Positions 25,862 to 36,801 of a stretch of 64,000 bases of DNA are shown piece by piece. Within the stretch, counting starts at the first letter, position 1; every line of letters begins with the position of its first letter. The notes beneath the pieces are model-generated. The model saw only the letters and a program-made list of their open reading frames with translations, was not told the DNA's origin and searched no databases. This DNA comes from Rugamonas fusca (GTDB taxonomy: Bacteria; Pseudomonadota; Gammaproteobacteria; Burkholderiales; Burkholderiaceae_D): NCBI RefSeq assembly GCF_014042365.1, contig NZ_JACEZS010000005.1:62001-126000 (forward strand), in the 5' to 3' direction. The position numbers and the translations under genes are program-made.

Positions 25862-26734
25862 ATGCTGCCTGCAATTGTTGTAGAAACCCTGCCGCGCCTG
25901 ACGCGCGCCATCAAGTGCCTGGCCACGGACAGCCGTCCCGACGCCGCTGTCAACCTGGCCGACGAGCTGACGGGCATCACGGCCATGGTGGCCGAGAAGT
26001 TCACCAACGACCGCACGGCCGACGGCATCCAGAAGGCGCTGCAGCTGACGGTGGGCGGCGTCTCGCTGGGCCTGGAGAGCGTGCTGTTGGCCGAGAGCGA
26101 CCAGGCCGCGCTGGACTTCCTTGTCGAGCATGGCGCCGAGCATGCGTTCCAGGCCGGCTTCCGCCTGATCCGCGAATTGGCCGCCCTGCCTGAGGATGCG
26201 CTGGTGGGCGAGTACGACCAGGATCCGGTGTACGCCCAGCGCCGCCTGCGTGAACTGTTCATCGATATCTGCCAGGCTGACCCGAACCAGAACTGGTCCG
26301 GCTACGAGCGCTACGCCCAGCAACTCAAGCAGCGCAAGGAGGTGCAGGCCATCGTGCGGCTGGCCTCCTGGCTGCGCCGGCACAACAGCGAAGGCCCGGT
26401 CAGCGACGCCGACCTCAATGCGGAAGGCGTGATCGCGCTGGCCATCATCTTCGCCGTCGAAGGCGGGGGCAGGGTGGTGGCGCGCACGGGGCAGAAGGAG
26501 TTCGAACGCTTCGTCAAATCGGTGCGCAAGAACAAGCCGGACTTTGAGGAGGGCTGGGCGGCGCTGGTGGCCGCCGTGCCGGTGCAGCACCATCCCGTGC
26601 TGCTCGACCGCATCGAGAGCTACCGCAACACCTGCACGGTGCTGCAGCACATCCGTGGCCGCACGGCCATGAAAACGTTGTTCTCGGAACTGGAAAACTA
26701 CGCCGGTTCGGAACTGGACGCCGATTACGCCTGA
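25862..26734 (+). CDS. Hypothetical protein, fourth gene of the J-domain cluster
   Basis: A 290-residue soluble protein, unknown to me. It is helical, with runs like VVETLPRLTRAIKCLATDSR and DQAALDFLVEHGAEHAFQAG, and a C-terminal part with IRGRTAMKTLFSELENYAG. It begins 14 bp after the previous stop (GGAAG ahead) and ends 22 bp before a strong terminator, so it closes the operon. Composition and helical style resemble the third gene, and the two may be distant relatives or partners. No enzymatic signature. Confidence 0.8.
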   Translation: MLPAIVVETLPRLTRAIKCLATDSRPDAAVNLADELTGITAMVAEKFTNDRTADGIQKALQLTVGGVSLGLESVLLAESDQAALDFLVEHGAEHAFQAGFRLIRELAALPEDALVGEYDQDPVYAQRRLRELFIDICQADPNQNWSGYERYAQQLKQRKEVQAIVRLASWLRRHNSEGPVSDADLNAEGVIALAIIFAVEGGGRVVARTGQKEFERFVKSVRKNKPDFEEGWAALVAAVPVQHHPVLLDRIESYRNTCTVLQHIRGRTAMKTLFSELENYAGSELDADYA

Positions 26735-26756
26735 TCGTCCAGTCGGATGATTAAAT

Positions 26757-26801
26757 GGCCAGCCCTTCCGCCAGCGCGGGACGGCTGGCCTTTCTTCTTT
26801 T
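26757..26801 (+). terminator. Terminator of the J-domain cluster
   Basis: Stem GGCCAGCC (26757-26764) / GGCTGGCC (26783-26790) with a GC-rich loop, followed by a T-rich run (26791-26801). Confidence 0.9.
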
Positions 26802-26847
26802 GGGGCTGGTACGCCAGAGCGGTCGCGCCAGCCGACATGCCACGCAG

Positions 26848-26875
26848 GGTTGCAAAAGGTTGCATTATGTCGCAA
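26848..26875 (+). promoter_or_regulatory. Candidate operator of the toxin-antitoxin operon
   Basis: GGTTGCA occurs at 26848-26854 and 26858-26864, a direct repeat spaced exactly 10 bp (one helical turn), followed by an inverted TTGC/GCAA pair (26860-26863, 26872-26875). It lies 30-57 bp before the antitoxin start, the usual place for autoregulation by antitoxin or the TA complex. Confidence 0.45.
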
Positions 26876-26904
26876 ACTTCCACCATTAAATTGGAGAGGC
26901 TGAT

Positions 26905-27126
26905 ATGTCAACAGCGTTGAAATTGTCGGATGAACTCGTCGAAATGGCCAAGCCGCATGCCGCGGCAGAGCATCGTTCGGTTCCGAAGCAAATCGAATAT
27001 TGGGCCCGCCTGGGCAAGGCGGTCGATGACAATCCCGATCTGCCTGTGCAGTTCATCAAGGACACCTTGCTGGCGGCCCAGGAAGCCAAGGCGGGCATGC
27101 TGACCCCCTATGAATTCGGAGCCTGA
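26905..27126 (+). CDS. ParD-like antitoxin
   Basis: A 73-residue protein matching the ParD-like antitoxin family (PF11903): MSTALKLSDELVEMAKPHAA, then RSVPKQIEYWARLGKAV, with the LKLSDEL strand acting as a ribbon-helix-helix DNA-binding start. The C-terminal part would wrap the toxin. GGAGAGG precedes ATG 26905. It is paired with the toxin gene starting 3 bp after its stop and is probably autoregulated through the repeats at 26848-26875. Confidence 0.85.
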   Translation: MSTALKLSDELVEMAKPHAAAEHRSVPKQIEYWARLGKAVDDNPDLPVQFIKDTLLAAQEAKAGMLTPYEFGA

Positions 27127-27128
27127 TA

Positions 27129-27419
27129 GTGCTTTCCATCCTTGTTACGCCGACTTTTGCGCGGGCCGTCAAAAAGCTGCACGCCAGGGATAAGATCGCC
27201 GTTGACGAGGCAGTCAGGGTGATTGCTGGTGACCCTATGATCGGTGAGGAAAAAAAAGGCGATCTGGCTGGTATCTTTGTGTATAAGTTCAAGGTCAACA
27301 AGCAGGAGATTCTGGTTGCGTACCAGCCTCAGCCTGACAAGGCCGCGCCGACTACTGTGCTCATGCTGAGCATGGGATCGCACGAGAATTTTTACGCCGG
27401 ATTGAAGCGACAGAACTAA
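27129..27419 (+). CDS. RelE/ParE-family toxin
   Basis: A 96-residue protein with the compact RelE/ParE fold pattern: TPTFARAVKKLHARDKIAVD (helix pair), then KGDLAGIFVYKFKVNKQEIL and VAYQP in the beta-sheet, ending FYAGLKRQN. The K-F-K-V-x-x-x-x-L-V-A-Y strand is usual for ParE/RelE. It may cut mRNA on the ribosome or poison gyrase; the sequence alone does not say which. GTG start with GGAG (27118-27121) 7 bases upstream, inside the antitoxin end, so coupled translation is expected. Confidence 0.8.
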   Translation: MLSILVTPTFARAVKKLHARDKIAVDEAVRVIAGDPMIGEEKKGDLAGIFVYKFKVNKQEILVAYQPQPDKAAPTTVLMLSMGSHENFYAGLKRQN

Positions 27420-27452
27420 GCCGGCGCCGCGAGCGCCACTTCTCCAGGTGTT

Positions 27453-28361
27453 TCAGGTCCGCCGCTGTTCCTCCTGCGCCGCCGCCAGCGCCAGCGCCAC
27501 GAACGCTTCCACCAGCGGCGACGTTTCGTCCTTGCGCTGCGCCAGCAGCAGCGTGGTGGTCGCTTCCGGTTCGGCCAGCGCGCGGTAGCACACGCCTTCC
27601 ATCCGGATGCTGTTGAACGATCCGGGCAGGATGGAGATGCCGCAGCCGGCCGCCACCAGGCCGATGATGGATGACACTTCACCCGCCTCCATCGCGATTT
27701 GCGGTTCGAAGCCCACCGCGCGGCACAGGCGCAGGATCTGGTGGTAGATGCCGGTGCCCGCCGTGGGCGGGTACATCACGAACGGCAGCCCTTGCAGCTC
27801 GCGCGCGGCCACCACCTCCTGCTGCGCCAGCGGATGGCCGACGGGCAGCACCAACAGCAGCGGGTCCTGGCGCAAAGTGGTCATGCGCACGGTGTCCAGC
27901 ACGGCCACTTCGGGCGGGCGCACGAAGCCCAGGTCCAGCGTGCGCGCGGGCAGCGCTTCGATCTGGGGCAGGGTGGCCATTTCGTGCAAGGTGAGCGTGA
28001 CGCCCGGATAGCGCTGGCGGTAGCGGTTGATGACGGTGGCGAACAGCGGCGTGAACGGGGTCGAGAAGGTGAAGCCGATGCGCAGTTCGCCCGCTTCGCC
28101 GCGCTGGGCCCGGCGCGCCGTCTGCATCGCTTGCTCGGACAGGGCCAGCACGCGGCGCGCATCGTCGAGGAACAGCTTGCCCGCTTCCGTCAGGCGTACC
28201 CAGCGCTTGCTGCGCTCCAGCAGGCGAGCGCCCACTTCCGCTTCCAGCGCCTGGATCTGCTGGCTCAGCGGCGGCTGGCCGATGTGCAGGCGCTGCGCCG
28301 CGCGCGTGAAACTGAGCTCCTCGGCGACGGCGACGAAATAGCGCAGGTGGCGAAGTTCCAT
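27453..28361 (-). CDS. LysR-family transcriptional regulator
   Basis: A 302-residue LTTR. The N-terminal winged HTH is standard: MELRHLRYFVAVAEELSFTR then AAQRLHIGQPPLSQQIQALE. The ligand-binding domain starts at GELRIGFTFS. It is divergent from the MFS transporter at 28419 with 57 bp between the starts, the classic arrangement in which the regulator controls the transporter. The gap contains an AT-rich imperfect inverted repeat (28378-28405). The inducer cannot be predicted. Confidence 0.92.
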   Translation of the reverse strand: MELRHLRYFVAVAEELSFTRAAQRLHIGQPPLSQQIQALEAEVGARLLERSKRWVRLTEAGKLFLDDARRVLALSEQAMQTARRAQRGEAGELRIGFTFSTPFTPLFATVINRYRQRYPGVTLTLHEMATLPQIEALPARTLDLGFVRPPEVAVLDTVRMTTLRQDPLLLVLPVGHPLAQQEVVAARELQGLPFVMYPPTAGTGIYHQILRLCRAVGFEPQIAMEAGEVSSIIGLVAAGCGISILPGSFNSIRMEGVCYRALAEPEATTTLLLAQRKDETSPLVEAFVALALAAAQEEQRRT

Positions 28362-28377
28362 GTCCAGTAATCGTTTC

Positions 28378-28405
28378 TATATATTACTAATGTCTTAAAT
28401 ATATA
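28378..28405. promoter_or_regulatory. Candidate LysR operator/divergent promoter
   Basis: TATATATTA (28378-28386) and TAAATATATA (28396-28405) form an imperfect, very AT-rich inverted repeat between the regulator and transporter starts. A T-N11-A LTTR core can be drawn within it in more than one register. Confidence 0.4.
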
Positions 28406-28418
28406 TTGGACGATATGA

Positions 28419-29705
28419 ATGAGCAATCCTAAGATGGATACATCGTTCCTGCCCAAGGTCATCATGTCCGCCTCCGCCTCAGCCTCCGATACTCCCCGCA
28501 TCGCCGCCGGTACGCCGGCCTTCCGGCGCACCAACCGGGCGCTGTTCTTCGGCGGCTTTTCCACGTTTGCGCTGTTGTATTGCGTGCAACCGCTGATGCC
28601 GGTGCTGTCGCACCAGTTTGCGCTCACGCCGGCGCAAAGCAGCCTGGTGCTGTCGGTCTCCACGGCGGCGCTGGCGTTTTCGCTGTTGCTGTCGAGCGCG
28701 CTGTCGGAACGGCTGGGGCGCAAGCCCATGATGGTGGCGGCCATGGCGCTGGCGGCCGCGCTCACGGTGTTGTGCGCGCTGGCGCGCAACTATCCGCAAC
28801 TGCTGGTGCTGCGTGCCACGCTGGGGCTGGTGTTGGGCGGCATGCCGGCCGTGGCCATGGCTTACCTGGGCGAGGAAATCGAACCGGCTTCGCTGGGCTT
28901 GTCGATGGGACTGTACATCAGCGGCAGCGCGTTCGGCGGCATGAGCGGGCGCTTACTCACTTCGCTGCTGAGCGACCATTTCTCGTGGCGGGTAGCGCTG
29001 GCCGTGATGGGCGTGGCTGGCTTGCTGGCGGCCTGGGATTTCTGGCGTGGCCTGCCCGCGTCGCGCCATTTCACGCCCGCGCGCGGCGGCTGGCGCGCCA
29101 TGCGCGACGGCTGCCGCCGGCACCTGACGGACGCCGGCCTGCCGCTGCTGTTCGCGCTGGCCTTTTTGCTGATGGGCAGCTTCGTCAGCCTGTACAACTA
29201 TATCGCCTACCGGCTGCTGGCCGCGCCATATGGCCTCAGCCAGACCTCGGTGGGGCTCATTTCCTTGCTGTACCTGCTGGGCATCTACAGTTCCGTGTGG
29301 GCGGGCCGGCTGGCCGACCGGCTGGGGCGGCGCGGTGTGCTGTGGCGCGTGATGGGGTTGATGCTGGCCGGCTTGCTGCTGACCTTGTCCCAGGCGTTGC
29401 CGCTGATCGTGGCGGGCGTGGCGCTGTTCTCGTTCGGGTTTTTCGCCACGCATTCCGTGGCCAGCAGCTGGGTCGGGCGGCGCGCTGTGGCGCCCCGGGC
29501 GCTGGCATCCGCGCTGTACCTGTTTTTCTACTACCTCGGTTCCAGCGTGGTCGGTTCGGCCACCGGCATGGTGTGGGCGCGCGGCGGCTGGCCGGGCGTG
29601 GTGGCCGTGCTCGGTGCGGCACTGGGCGGGGCGTTGCTGATCGCACTGCGCTTGCGCCAGTTGACGCCGCTGGCGCCCGCCGCGACAGCGCTGGCGCCGG
29701 GCTGA
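28419..29705 (+). CDS. MFS transporter (YnfM-like)
   Basis: A 428-residue, 12-TM carrier. The start TPAFRRTNRALFFGGFSTFA and ALLYCVQPLMPVLSHQF are characteristic of YnfM/arabinose-efflux-like MFS proteins, and SERLGRKPMM is the loop-2 motif; the second half repeats it as GRLADRLGRRG. Expected: inner-membrane, proton-coupled export of an unknown compound under control of the divergent LysR gene. ATG 28419, ATG 28434 or ATG 28464 could be the true start; the conserved part begins near 28500. Confidence 0.85.
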   Translation: MSNPKMDTSFLPKVIMSASASASDTPRIAAGTPAFRRTNRALFFGGFSTFALLYCVQPLMPVLSHQFALTPAQSSLVLSVSTAALAFSLLLSSALSERLGRKPMMVAAMALAAALTVLCALARNYPQLLVLRATLGLVLGGMPAVAMAYLGEEIEPASLGLSMGLYISGSAFGGMSGRLLTSLLSDHFSWRVALAVMGVAGLLAAWDFWRGLPASRHFTPARGGWRAMRDGCRRHLTDAGLPLLFALAFLLMGSFVSLYNYIAYRLLAAPYGLSQTSVGLISLLYLLGIYSSVWAGRLADRLGRRGVLWRVMGLMLAGLLLTLSQALPLIVAGVALFSFGFFATHSVASSWVGRRAVAPRALASALYLFFYYLGSSVVGSATGMVWARGGWPGVVAVLGAALGGALLIALRLRQLTPLAPAATALAPG

Positions 29706-29715
29706 GCGGTCCGCG

Positions 29716-30378
29716 CTAGCGCGGGCAGTTGGTGTAGGCCTTGCGCCCATCCTCGTACTGGCTGAAGCAATAGGTGCCCAGTGCCGTCGTGATCTTGTAG
29801 ACGCGCGTCTTGCTGTCGGGCTGGCTCAGCTCCACCATCCTCGCACCTTCATACCACTTGGGGCCGACGGCGTCGTGCGCGGCGTTGATGCCGCGCGTCA
29901 GCCGGGCCTGCACGCTGTCGGGCGGCGGCACGACATCCTGCGTCGGATATTCCTTGCGCAATTGCTTGTCGATGGCGGCGATGTCACGCTGTGCGCGGCG
30001 CATGATGTCGGCCGCGCTGGGGCGGGCCGGGCCGAAGTCCGGCTCCGGCGGCGGTTGTTCGGGCGGGGTGATCGCTTGCGGCTGGATGGGCGTTGCGGTT
30101 GGCGCCGCCACAGGCGGGCCCCCGGGCCTGGCTGGCGCTTGCGTGCTTATTAATGGCGTGATTGGCGAGGGCGAGGGCGTGGACGGCACAGGCCGTGCCG
30201 GTGCCGGCCGAGGCGCGAGCGGCAACAGCCACTGGATGGCTGGCCGGTCATTCGGCCGCCGCTCGGCGGGGCGGTCGGGCAACTGGCGCCACATGGCGTA
30301 AATCAGTGCGATGTGAATGAGCGCTGTCAGCAGCATGCCGGGCCAGCGGCGGGCAGCGCGCGTTACGAGGTCGACCAT
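29716..30378 (-). CDS. Hypothetical TonB-like membrane-anchored protein
   Basis: A 220-residue protein with one N-terminal membrane helix (MLLTALIHIALIYAMW), a long proline/alanine-rich spacer (about 35-115), and a C-terminal globular part with VYKITTALGTYCFSQYEDGR and two cysteines. The layout (anchor, Pro-rich periplasmic spanner, small folded end) is like TonB, but the end does not look like the TonB C-terminal domain and there is no ExbBD neighbour. Unknown function; probably periplasmic and inner-membrane anchored. Confidence 0.7.
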   Translation of the reverse strand: MVDLVTRAARRWPGMLLTALIHIALIYAMWRQLPDRPAERRPNDRPAIQWLLPLAPRPAPARPVPSTPSPSPITPLISTQAPARPGGPPVAAPTATPIQPQAITPPEQPPPEPDFGPARPSAADIMRRAQRDIAAIDKQLRKEYPTQDVVPPPDSVQARLTRGINAAHDAVGPKWYEGARMVELSQPDSKTRVYKITTALGTYCFSQYEDGRKAYTNCPR

Positions 30379-30521
30379 GCGATAGGAGTGGATGGAAGCG
30401 GACAGGCATGATAACTTGAGTTTTCGATATGTTTTGCGTTTGTAGAAACAATTTGCAAGGTACTGTCAGGTTGGCCTTGGCCGCCCGACTAAGAGGACAT
30501 ATCGTACAAATTGGAGGCGCC

Positions 30522-31313
30522 ATGAAACAGTTGATCCTGGGCTTGACCGCCGCCGCCGCGCTGAACGTCGCGCCCGTGCTGGCCGCTGGCAGTTGCAGCG
30601 AGCACAGCCCCAGCCATCGGGTCGCGCTGCTGGAGCTGTACACCTCGGAAGGTTGCAGCAGTTGTCCGCCGGCCGACCAGTACATGGGCAGCTTGCGGGC
30701 GGCGGGCGTTACGCCGGAGCAGGCCGTGCTGCTGGCGCTGCATGTCGATTACTGGAACGACATCGGCTGGAAAGACCCGTTCTCACAGGCGGCGTACAGT
30801 GCGCGCCAGCGCTGGCTGACGAAGCTGGCCGGCTCGCGCACGGTCTACACGCCGGAACTGTTCGTGGCGGGGCAGGAGCTGCGCGGCGGCGTGGAGCGCT
30901 GGACCGGCGGTGTGCCCGCTGCTGTCAGGCGCATCAACGCGCAGGCGGCGCAGGCCGATATCCGCATTTCGCTGGGGCAGGCCAGCGCGGCCGGCTTGCC
31001 GGTGGAAGTGAACGCCAGCGCGGCCCGCGACGGCACGCTGTTCGTGGCGCTGGTCGAAAGCGGGCTGGCCAGCAAGGTGACGGCCGGAGAAAACAGCGGC
31101 CGCCTGCTGCGTCACGACCATGTGGTGCGCACGTGGCTGGCGCCGGTGCCTTTGTCGTCGGGCGACAAAGCCGGTATTAACATGGCGACCGTCACGCGCA
31201 CGCTGCCGTTGCCGCCTGGCGCCGCGCCGGGCAGGCTGGGTGTGAGCGCGTTCGTGCAGTCGGAGCGGGGCGAAGTGCTGCAGGCACTGTCTTTGCCGGC
31301 GTGCGGCGGCTGA
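30522..31313 (+). CDS. DUF1223 domain-containing secreted protein
   Basis: A 263-residue protein with a signal peptide (MKQLILGLTAAAALNVAPVLA). The mature part opens with ALLELYTSEGCSSCPPADQY, a thioredoxin-like C-x-x-C motif typical of DUF1223, then LHVDYWNDIGWKDPFSQAAY (another family signature). The fold suggests a periplasmic thiol or redox role but no activity is proven for the family. GGAGG lies before ATG 30522. Monocistronic. Confidence 0.87.
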   Translation: MKQLILGLTAAAALNVAPVLAAGSCSEHSPSHRVALLELYTSEGCSSCPPADQYMGSLRAAGVTPEQAVLLALHVDYWNDIGWKDPFSQAAYSARQRWLTKLAGSRTVYTPELFVAGQELRGGVERWTGGVPAAVRRINAQAAQADIRISLGQASAAGLPVEVNASAARDGTLFVALVESGLASKVTAGENSGRLLRHDHVVRTWLAPVPLSSGDKAGINMATVTRTLPLPPGAAPGRLGVSAFVQSERGEVLQALSLPACGG

Positions 31314-31442
31314 CGCGATAGCGCAAGCCGTCCTCGCCGCGCTTGTGCTGGCTCAAGCGGCATAGTGGAACCGGGACACCCGCGAGCGCATCCAATGGTG
31401 ACGTGCGCATCGTGCGCGCGACCTACTTTGGAGGGAACCATC

Positions 31443-31769
31443 ATGCTGCAAGCGAATGAGATTCAACGGCGGTTCAGCAGTGTGGAACATGCGATCGGGC
31501 AAGCGTCGCAAGCGTGTTCGGCCGAGCGCAACGTGCCGGGCGAACTGCGCGATTGCATCGAACGGCTGGACAAGCAGGCCGACATGGCGAAGGACGTGCT
31601 CCAGTCCAACGACGAGAACCGCATCCGCCAAATGGTGAACGACCTGGAGCTGCTCGGTGATCGCGCCAAGCGCGTGTGCAGCAGCGGCGCCGACCTGACG
31701 CCGCAAATGAAGACCGCCGTCAACCACATGCACCACGAATTGTCGACATTGAAGCATCAGTTGCACTAG
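31443..31769 (+). CDS. Hypothetical protein, helical
   Basis: A 108-residue soluble all-helical protein, not recognised. It reads MLQANEIQRRFSSVEHAIGQ then CIERLDKQADMAKDVLQSND with heptad-like spacing, so it may form a helical bundle or coiled coil. GGAGG (31431-31435) gives a strong ribosome-binding site. A perfect 11-bp hairpin follows the stop. Function unknown; widespread-looking in related genomes by its style, but that is only an impression. Confidence 0.65.
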   Translation: MLQANEIQRRFSSVEHAIGQASQACSAERNVPGELRDCIERLDKQADMAKDVLQSNDENRIRQMVNDLELLGDRAKRVCSSGADLTPQMKTAVNHMHHELSTLKHQLH

Positions 31770-31782
31770 CATCGGTGGTGTA

Positions 31783-31811
31783 GAAAATGCACCTTTTTGG
31801 TGCATTTTCTT
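31783..31811 (+). terminator. Terminator-like hairpin after the helical protein gene
   Basis: Perfect 11-bp stem GAAAATGCACC (31783-31793) / GGTGCATTTTC (31799-31809) with a five-T loop, then TT. The U-tract is partly inside the stem, so it could work in both directions. Confidence 0.7.
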
Positions 31812-31912
31812 CCGATAATATCCGCGGGCGCGAACGGGGCGCGGCCATTTTCCGCCGCGTCCGAGGCAGGCATGGTAAGGTTGAAACAACCATCGTTTGC
31901 GAGGCGTTTGCC

Positions 31913-32665
31913 ATGTGGCCTTATCCTAGAATCGTTGCGCACCGGGGCGGCGGCACGCTGGCGCCGGAAAACACCATCGCCGCCTTGCGCTGCGGGCTGG
32001 CCTACGGTTTCCGGGCCGTGGAATTCGACGTCATGCTGTCGCGCGACGGTATCGGCATGGTCATGCATGACGAGCAGTTCGGCCGCACCGTGCCCGGCCT
32101 GGGCAGCGTGCCCACGACGGACGCGGCCGACCTGGCGCGCCTGGATGCAGGCGGCTGGTTCGGGCCGGAATTCCGGGGCGAGCCAGTGCCGACCTTCACC
32201 GGCTTCGTCGAATATTGCCAGGCGCAGCGGATCTGGATGAACATCGAGATCAAACCGGCGCAAGGGTTCGAGGCGGCCACGGGGCGCTGGGTGGCCGAGG
32301 CCACGCGCGACAAGTTCACCGCTGCGCTGGCCGCTGGCGACCCGGCCGGGCTGCCGTTGCTGTCCTCGTTCAGCATGGCGGCGCTGGCCGCCGCGCGCGA
32401 CGCCGTGCCGGCCCTGCCGCGCGGCTGCCTGTTCGATACCTTGCCCGCCGACTGGCAAGGCCAGGCCGCCGCACTGGACGCCGTTGCCATCCACACCAAC
32501 CACCAGCACCTGACGCCGGCGCTGGCGCAGGCCGTCAAACAGACGGGGCTGGGGCTATTTTGCTACACCGTCAACACCCCGGAACGGGCGCGCGACATCC
32601 TGGCCTGGGGCGTCGATGGCTTCTGCACCGACCGCATCGACCTGATCGGCCCGGCCTTCGCTTGA
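31913..32665 (+). CDS. ugpQ: Glycerophosphodiester phosphodiesterase
   Basis: A 250-residue cytoplasmic GDPD enzyme that cleaves glycerophosphodiesters to glycerol-3-phosphate and an alcohol. The catalytic pattern is present: IVAHRGGGTLAPENT (His and Glu), VEFDVMLSRDG (E-x-D) and VMHDEQFGRT (second His), then MNIEIKP. The size and lack of signal peptide match UgpQ more than periplasmic GlpQ. GAGG lies before ATG 31913. It precedes alaS by about 110 bp but alaS has its own promoter. Confidence 0.9.
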   Translation: MWPYPRIVAHRGGGTLAPENTIAALRCGLAYGFRAVEFDVMLSRDGIGMVMHDEQFGRTVPGLGSVPTTDAADLARLDAGGWFGPEFRGEPVPTFTGFVEYCQAQRIWMNIEIKPAQGFEAATGRWVAEATRDKFTAALAAGDPAGLPLLSSFSMAALAAARDAVPALPRGCLFDTLPADWQGQAAALDAVAIHTNHQHLTPALAQAVKQTGLGLFCYTVNTPERARDILAWGVDGFCTDRIDLIGPAFA

Positions 32666-32733
32666 GCGGCGCGTCGGCCACGCCTGGAGGCCGCCGCCTA
32701 CACCGGCAGGTATTTACCGGCCATTTCTTCACG

Positions 32734-32739
32734 TATAAT
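32734..32739 (+). promoter_or_regulatory. -10 element of alaS
   Basis: TATAAT with a weak TTTACC (32713-32718) 15 bp upstream; alaS starts at 32778. Confidence 0.5.
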
Positions 32740-32777
32740 CAACCCTTTGCACATGCCAGCCACCACTGCCAACCGAC

Positions 32778-35387
<2,610 letters not shown>

Positions 35388-35549
35388 TAAGCGCCTGTGC
35401 GGCCTGCGCCCCGGTGCAGGCCGTTACCACGCTGAATTTCTCGTTGTGAGCATACAACGATATATGAACTATTTTGGTGCAGCGCGTCAAACGCACTATT
35501 TTGGGGTAGTATGTCTGAAACCAGCGGAACATTTGGAAGCGGGATCGCG

Positions 35550-35807
35550 ATGACAGACACACTACTTGACAACGAAATCATGGAATTTCACAAAGAGCTC
35601 GACGCGCGGGGCCTCAATTGCCCGCTGCCGATCCTGAAAGCCAAGAAGGCACTGGCCGAGCTGCAAAGTGGTGAAGTTTTGCGTATCATGGCGACTGATC
35701 CTGGTTCGGTGCGGGATTTCCAGGCTTTCGCCAAGCAGACCGGCAACGCCTTGCTGTCGCATGTGCAGAATGGCCGGGAATTCGTGTTCTTGATGCGCCG
35801 TAAGTAA
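35550..35807 (+). CDS. TusA-family sulfur carrier protein
   Basis: A small sulfurtransferase-like protein with the invariant CPxP site: LDARGLNCPLPILKAKKALA, where the Cys carries persulfide. It matches TusA length (about 75 residues from MEFHKELDARG); the start could be ATG 35550, ATG 35580 or even ATG 35511, and I take 35550 as a compromise with a GGAAG upstream. TusA proteins pass sulfur to tRNA thiolation or molybdenum/sulfur oxidation pathways; none of those partners is adjacent. Confidence 0.85.
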   Translation: MTDTLLDNEIMEFHKELDARGLNCPLPILKAKKALAELQSGEVLRIMATDPGSVRDFQAFAKQTGNALLSHVQNGREFVFLMRRK

Positions 35808-35917
35808 TTCCTTGTATCCTATGCAACCGGGGCAGCAATCCCGTCCCGGTGCTTACTCCCCTGGAAATGTTTTGGCAGTAAATGTCTTTTTTAGGTGTTT
35901 TGCACTAACAAAAAATC

Positions 35918-35929
35918 GCACGATCGTGC
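35918..35929. promoter_or_regulatory. 12-bp perfect palindrome before etfBA
   Basis: GCACGATCGTGC, just before a TATAAT (35960-35965). The ACGATCGT core is like operators I remember for TetR-type fatty-acid regulators (FadP group) in betaproteobacteria, which would fit control of etfBA; this is from memory and unverified. Confidence 0.45.
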
Positions 35930-35959
35930 TTAAATTTCTTGTAGGCGGAAAATTTCTCA

Positions 35960-35965
35960 TATAAT
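35960..35965 (+). promoter_or_regulatory. -10 element of etfBA
   Basis: TATAAT in an AT-rich stretch (35870-35990); the -35 box is unclear (TTGTAG at 35939 with 15-bp spacing). Confidence 0.55.
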
Positions 35966-36015
35966 CTTCCCCTACTTAGGTTCCGTTACTCTTTATTTTT
36001 CCCAAAGGCACAGCT

Positions 36016-36765
36016 ATGAAAGTCTTGGTACCCGTCAAACGCGTGGTCGACTACAACGTCAAAGTGCGCGTCAAGTCCGACGGCAGCGGCGTCGATATCG
36101 CCAACGTCAAAATGTCGATGAACCCATTCGACGAGATCGCTATCGAAGAGGCCGTGCGCCTGAAGGAAGCGGGCAAAGTCACCGAAGTGGTGGCCGTGTC
36201 GTGCGGCGTGACCCAGTGCCAGGAAACCCTGCGTACCGGCATGGCCATCGGCGCTGACCGCGGCATCCTGGTGGAGACGGGCGTTGAGCTGGAACCGCTG
36301 GGCGTGGCCAAGCTGCTCAAGGCGCTGGCCGACAAGGAACAGCCACAACTGATCATCCTGGGCAAGCAAGCCATCGACGACGATTCCAACCAGACCGGCC
36401 AGATGCTGGCTGCCCTGCTGGGCTGGCCACAAGCCACCTTCGCCTCGAAAGTGGTGCTGGAAGACGGCAAAGCCATCGTGACCCGTGAAGTGGACGGCGG
36501 CCTGGAAACCCTGTCGCTGACCCTGCCAGCGATCGTCACCACCGACCTGCGCCTGAACGAGCCGCGCTATGTGACGCTGCCGAACATCATGAAGGCCAAG
36601 AAGAAGCCGCTGGACACCGTCAAGCCGGAAGACCTGGGCGTGGACGTGGCACCGCGTCTGAAGACCCTGAAAGTGGCCGAGCCAGCCAAGCGTTCGGCCG
36701 GCATCAAGGTTCCGGACGTCGCCACCCTGGTCGCAAAACTGCGCACCGAAGCCAAAGTCATCTAA
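36016..36765 (+). CDS. etfB: Electron transfer flavoprotein beta subunit
   Basis: A 249-residue subunit of the ETF heterodimer that takes electrons from acyl-CoA dehydrogenases and passes them to ETF-ubiquinone oxidoreductase. It starts [19 protein letters not shown] and has the ETF-beta loop [17 protein letters not shown] and [20 protein letters not shown] (AMP site). It is followed 36 bp later by etfA; both belong to the same operon, with a palindromic operator ahead. Confidence 0.96.
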   Translation: MKVLVPVKRVVDYNVKVRVKSDGSGVDIANVKMSMNPFDEIAIEEAVRLKEAGKVTEVVAVSCGVTQCQETLRTGMAIGADRGILVETGVELEPLGVAKLLKALADKEQPQLIILGKQAIDDDSNQTGQMLAALLGWPQATFASKVVLEDGKAIVTREVDGGLETLSLTLPAIVTTDLRLNEPRYVTLPNIMKAKKKPLDTVKPEDLGVDVAPRLKTLKVAEPAKRSAGIKVPDVATLVAKLRTEAKVI

Positions 36766-36801
36766 GCGCGGCCTGGCCGTTCACATTTTTGAGGAAGAAT
36801 C

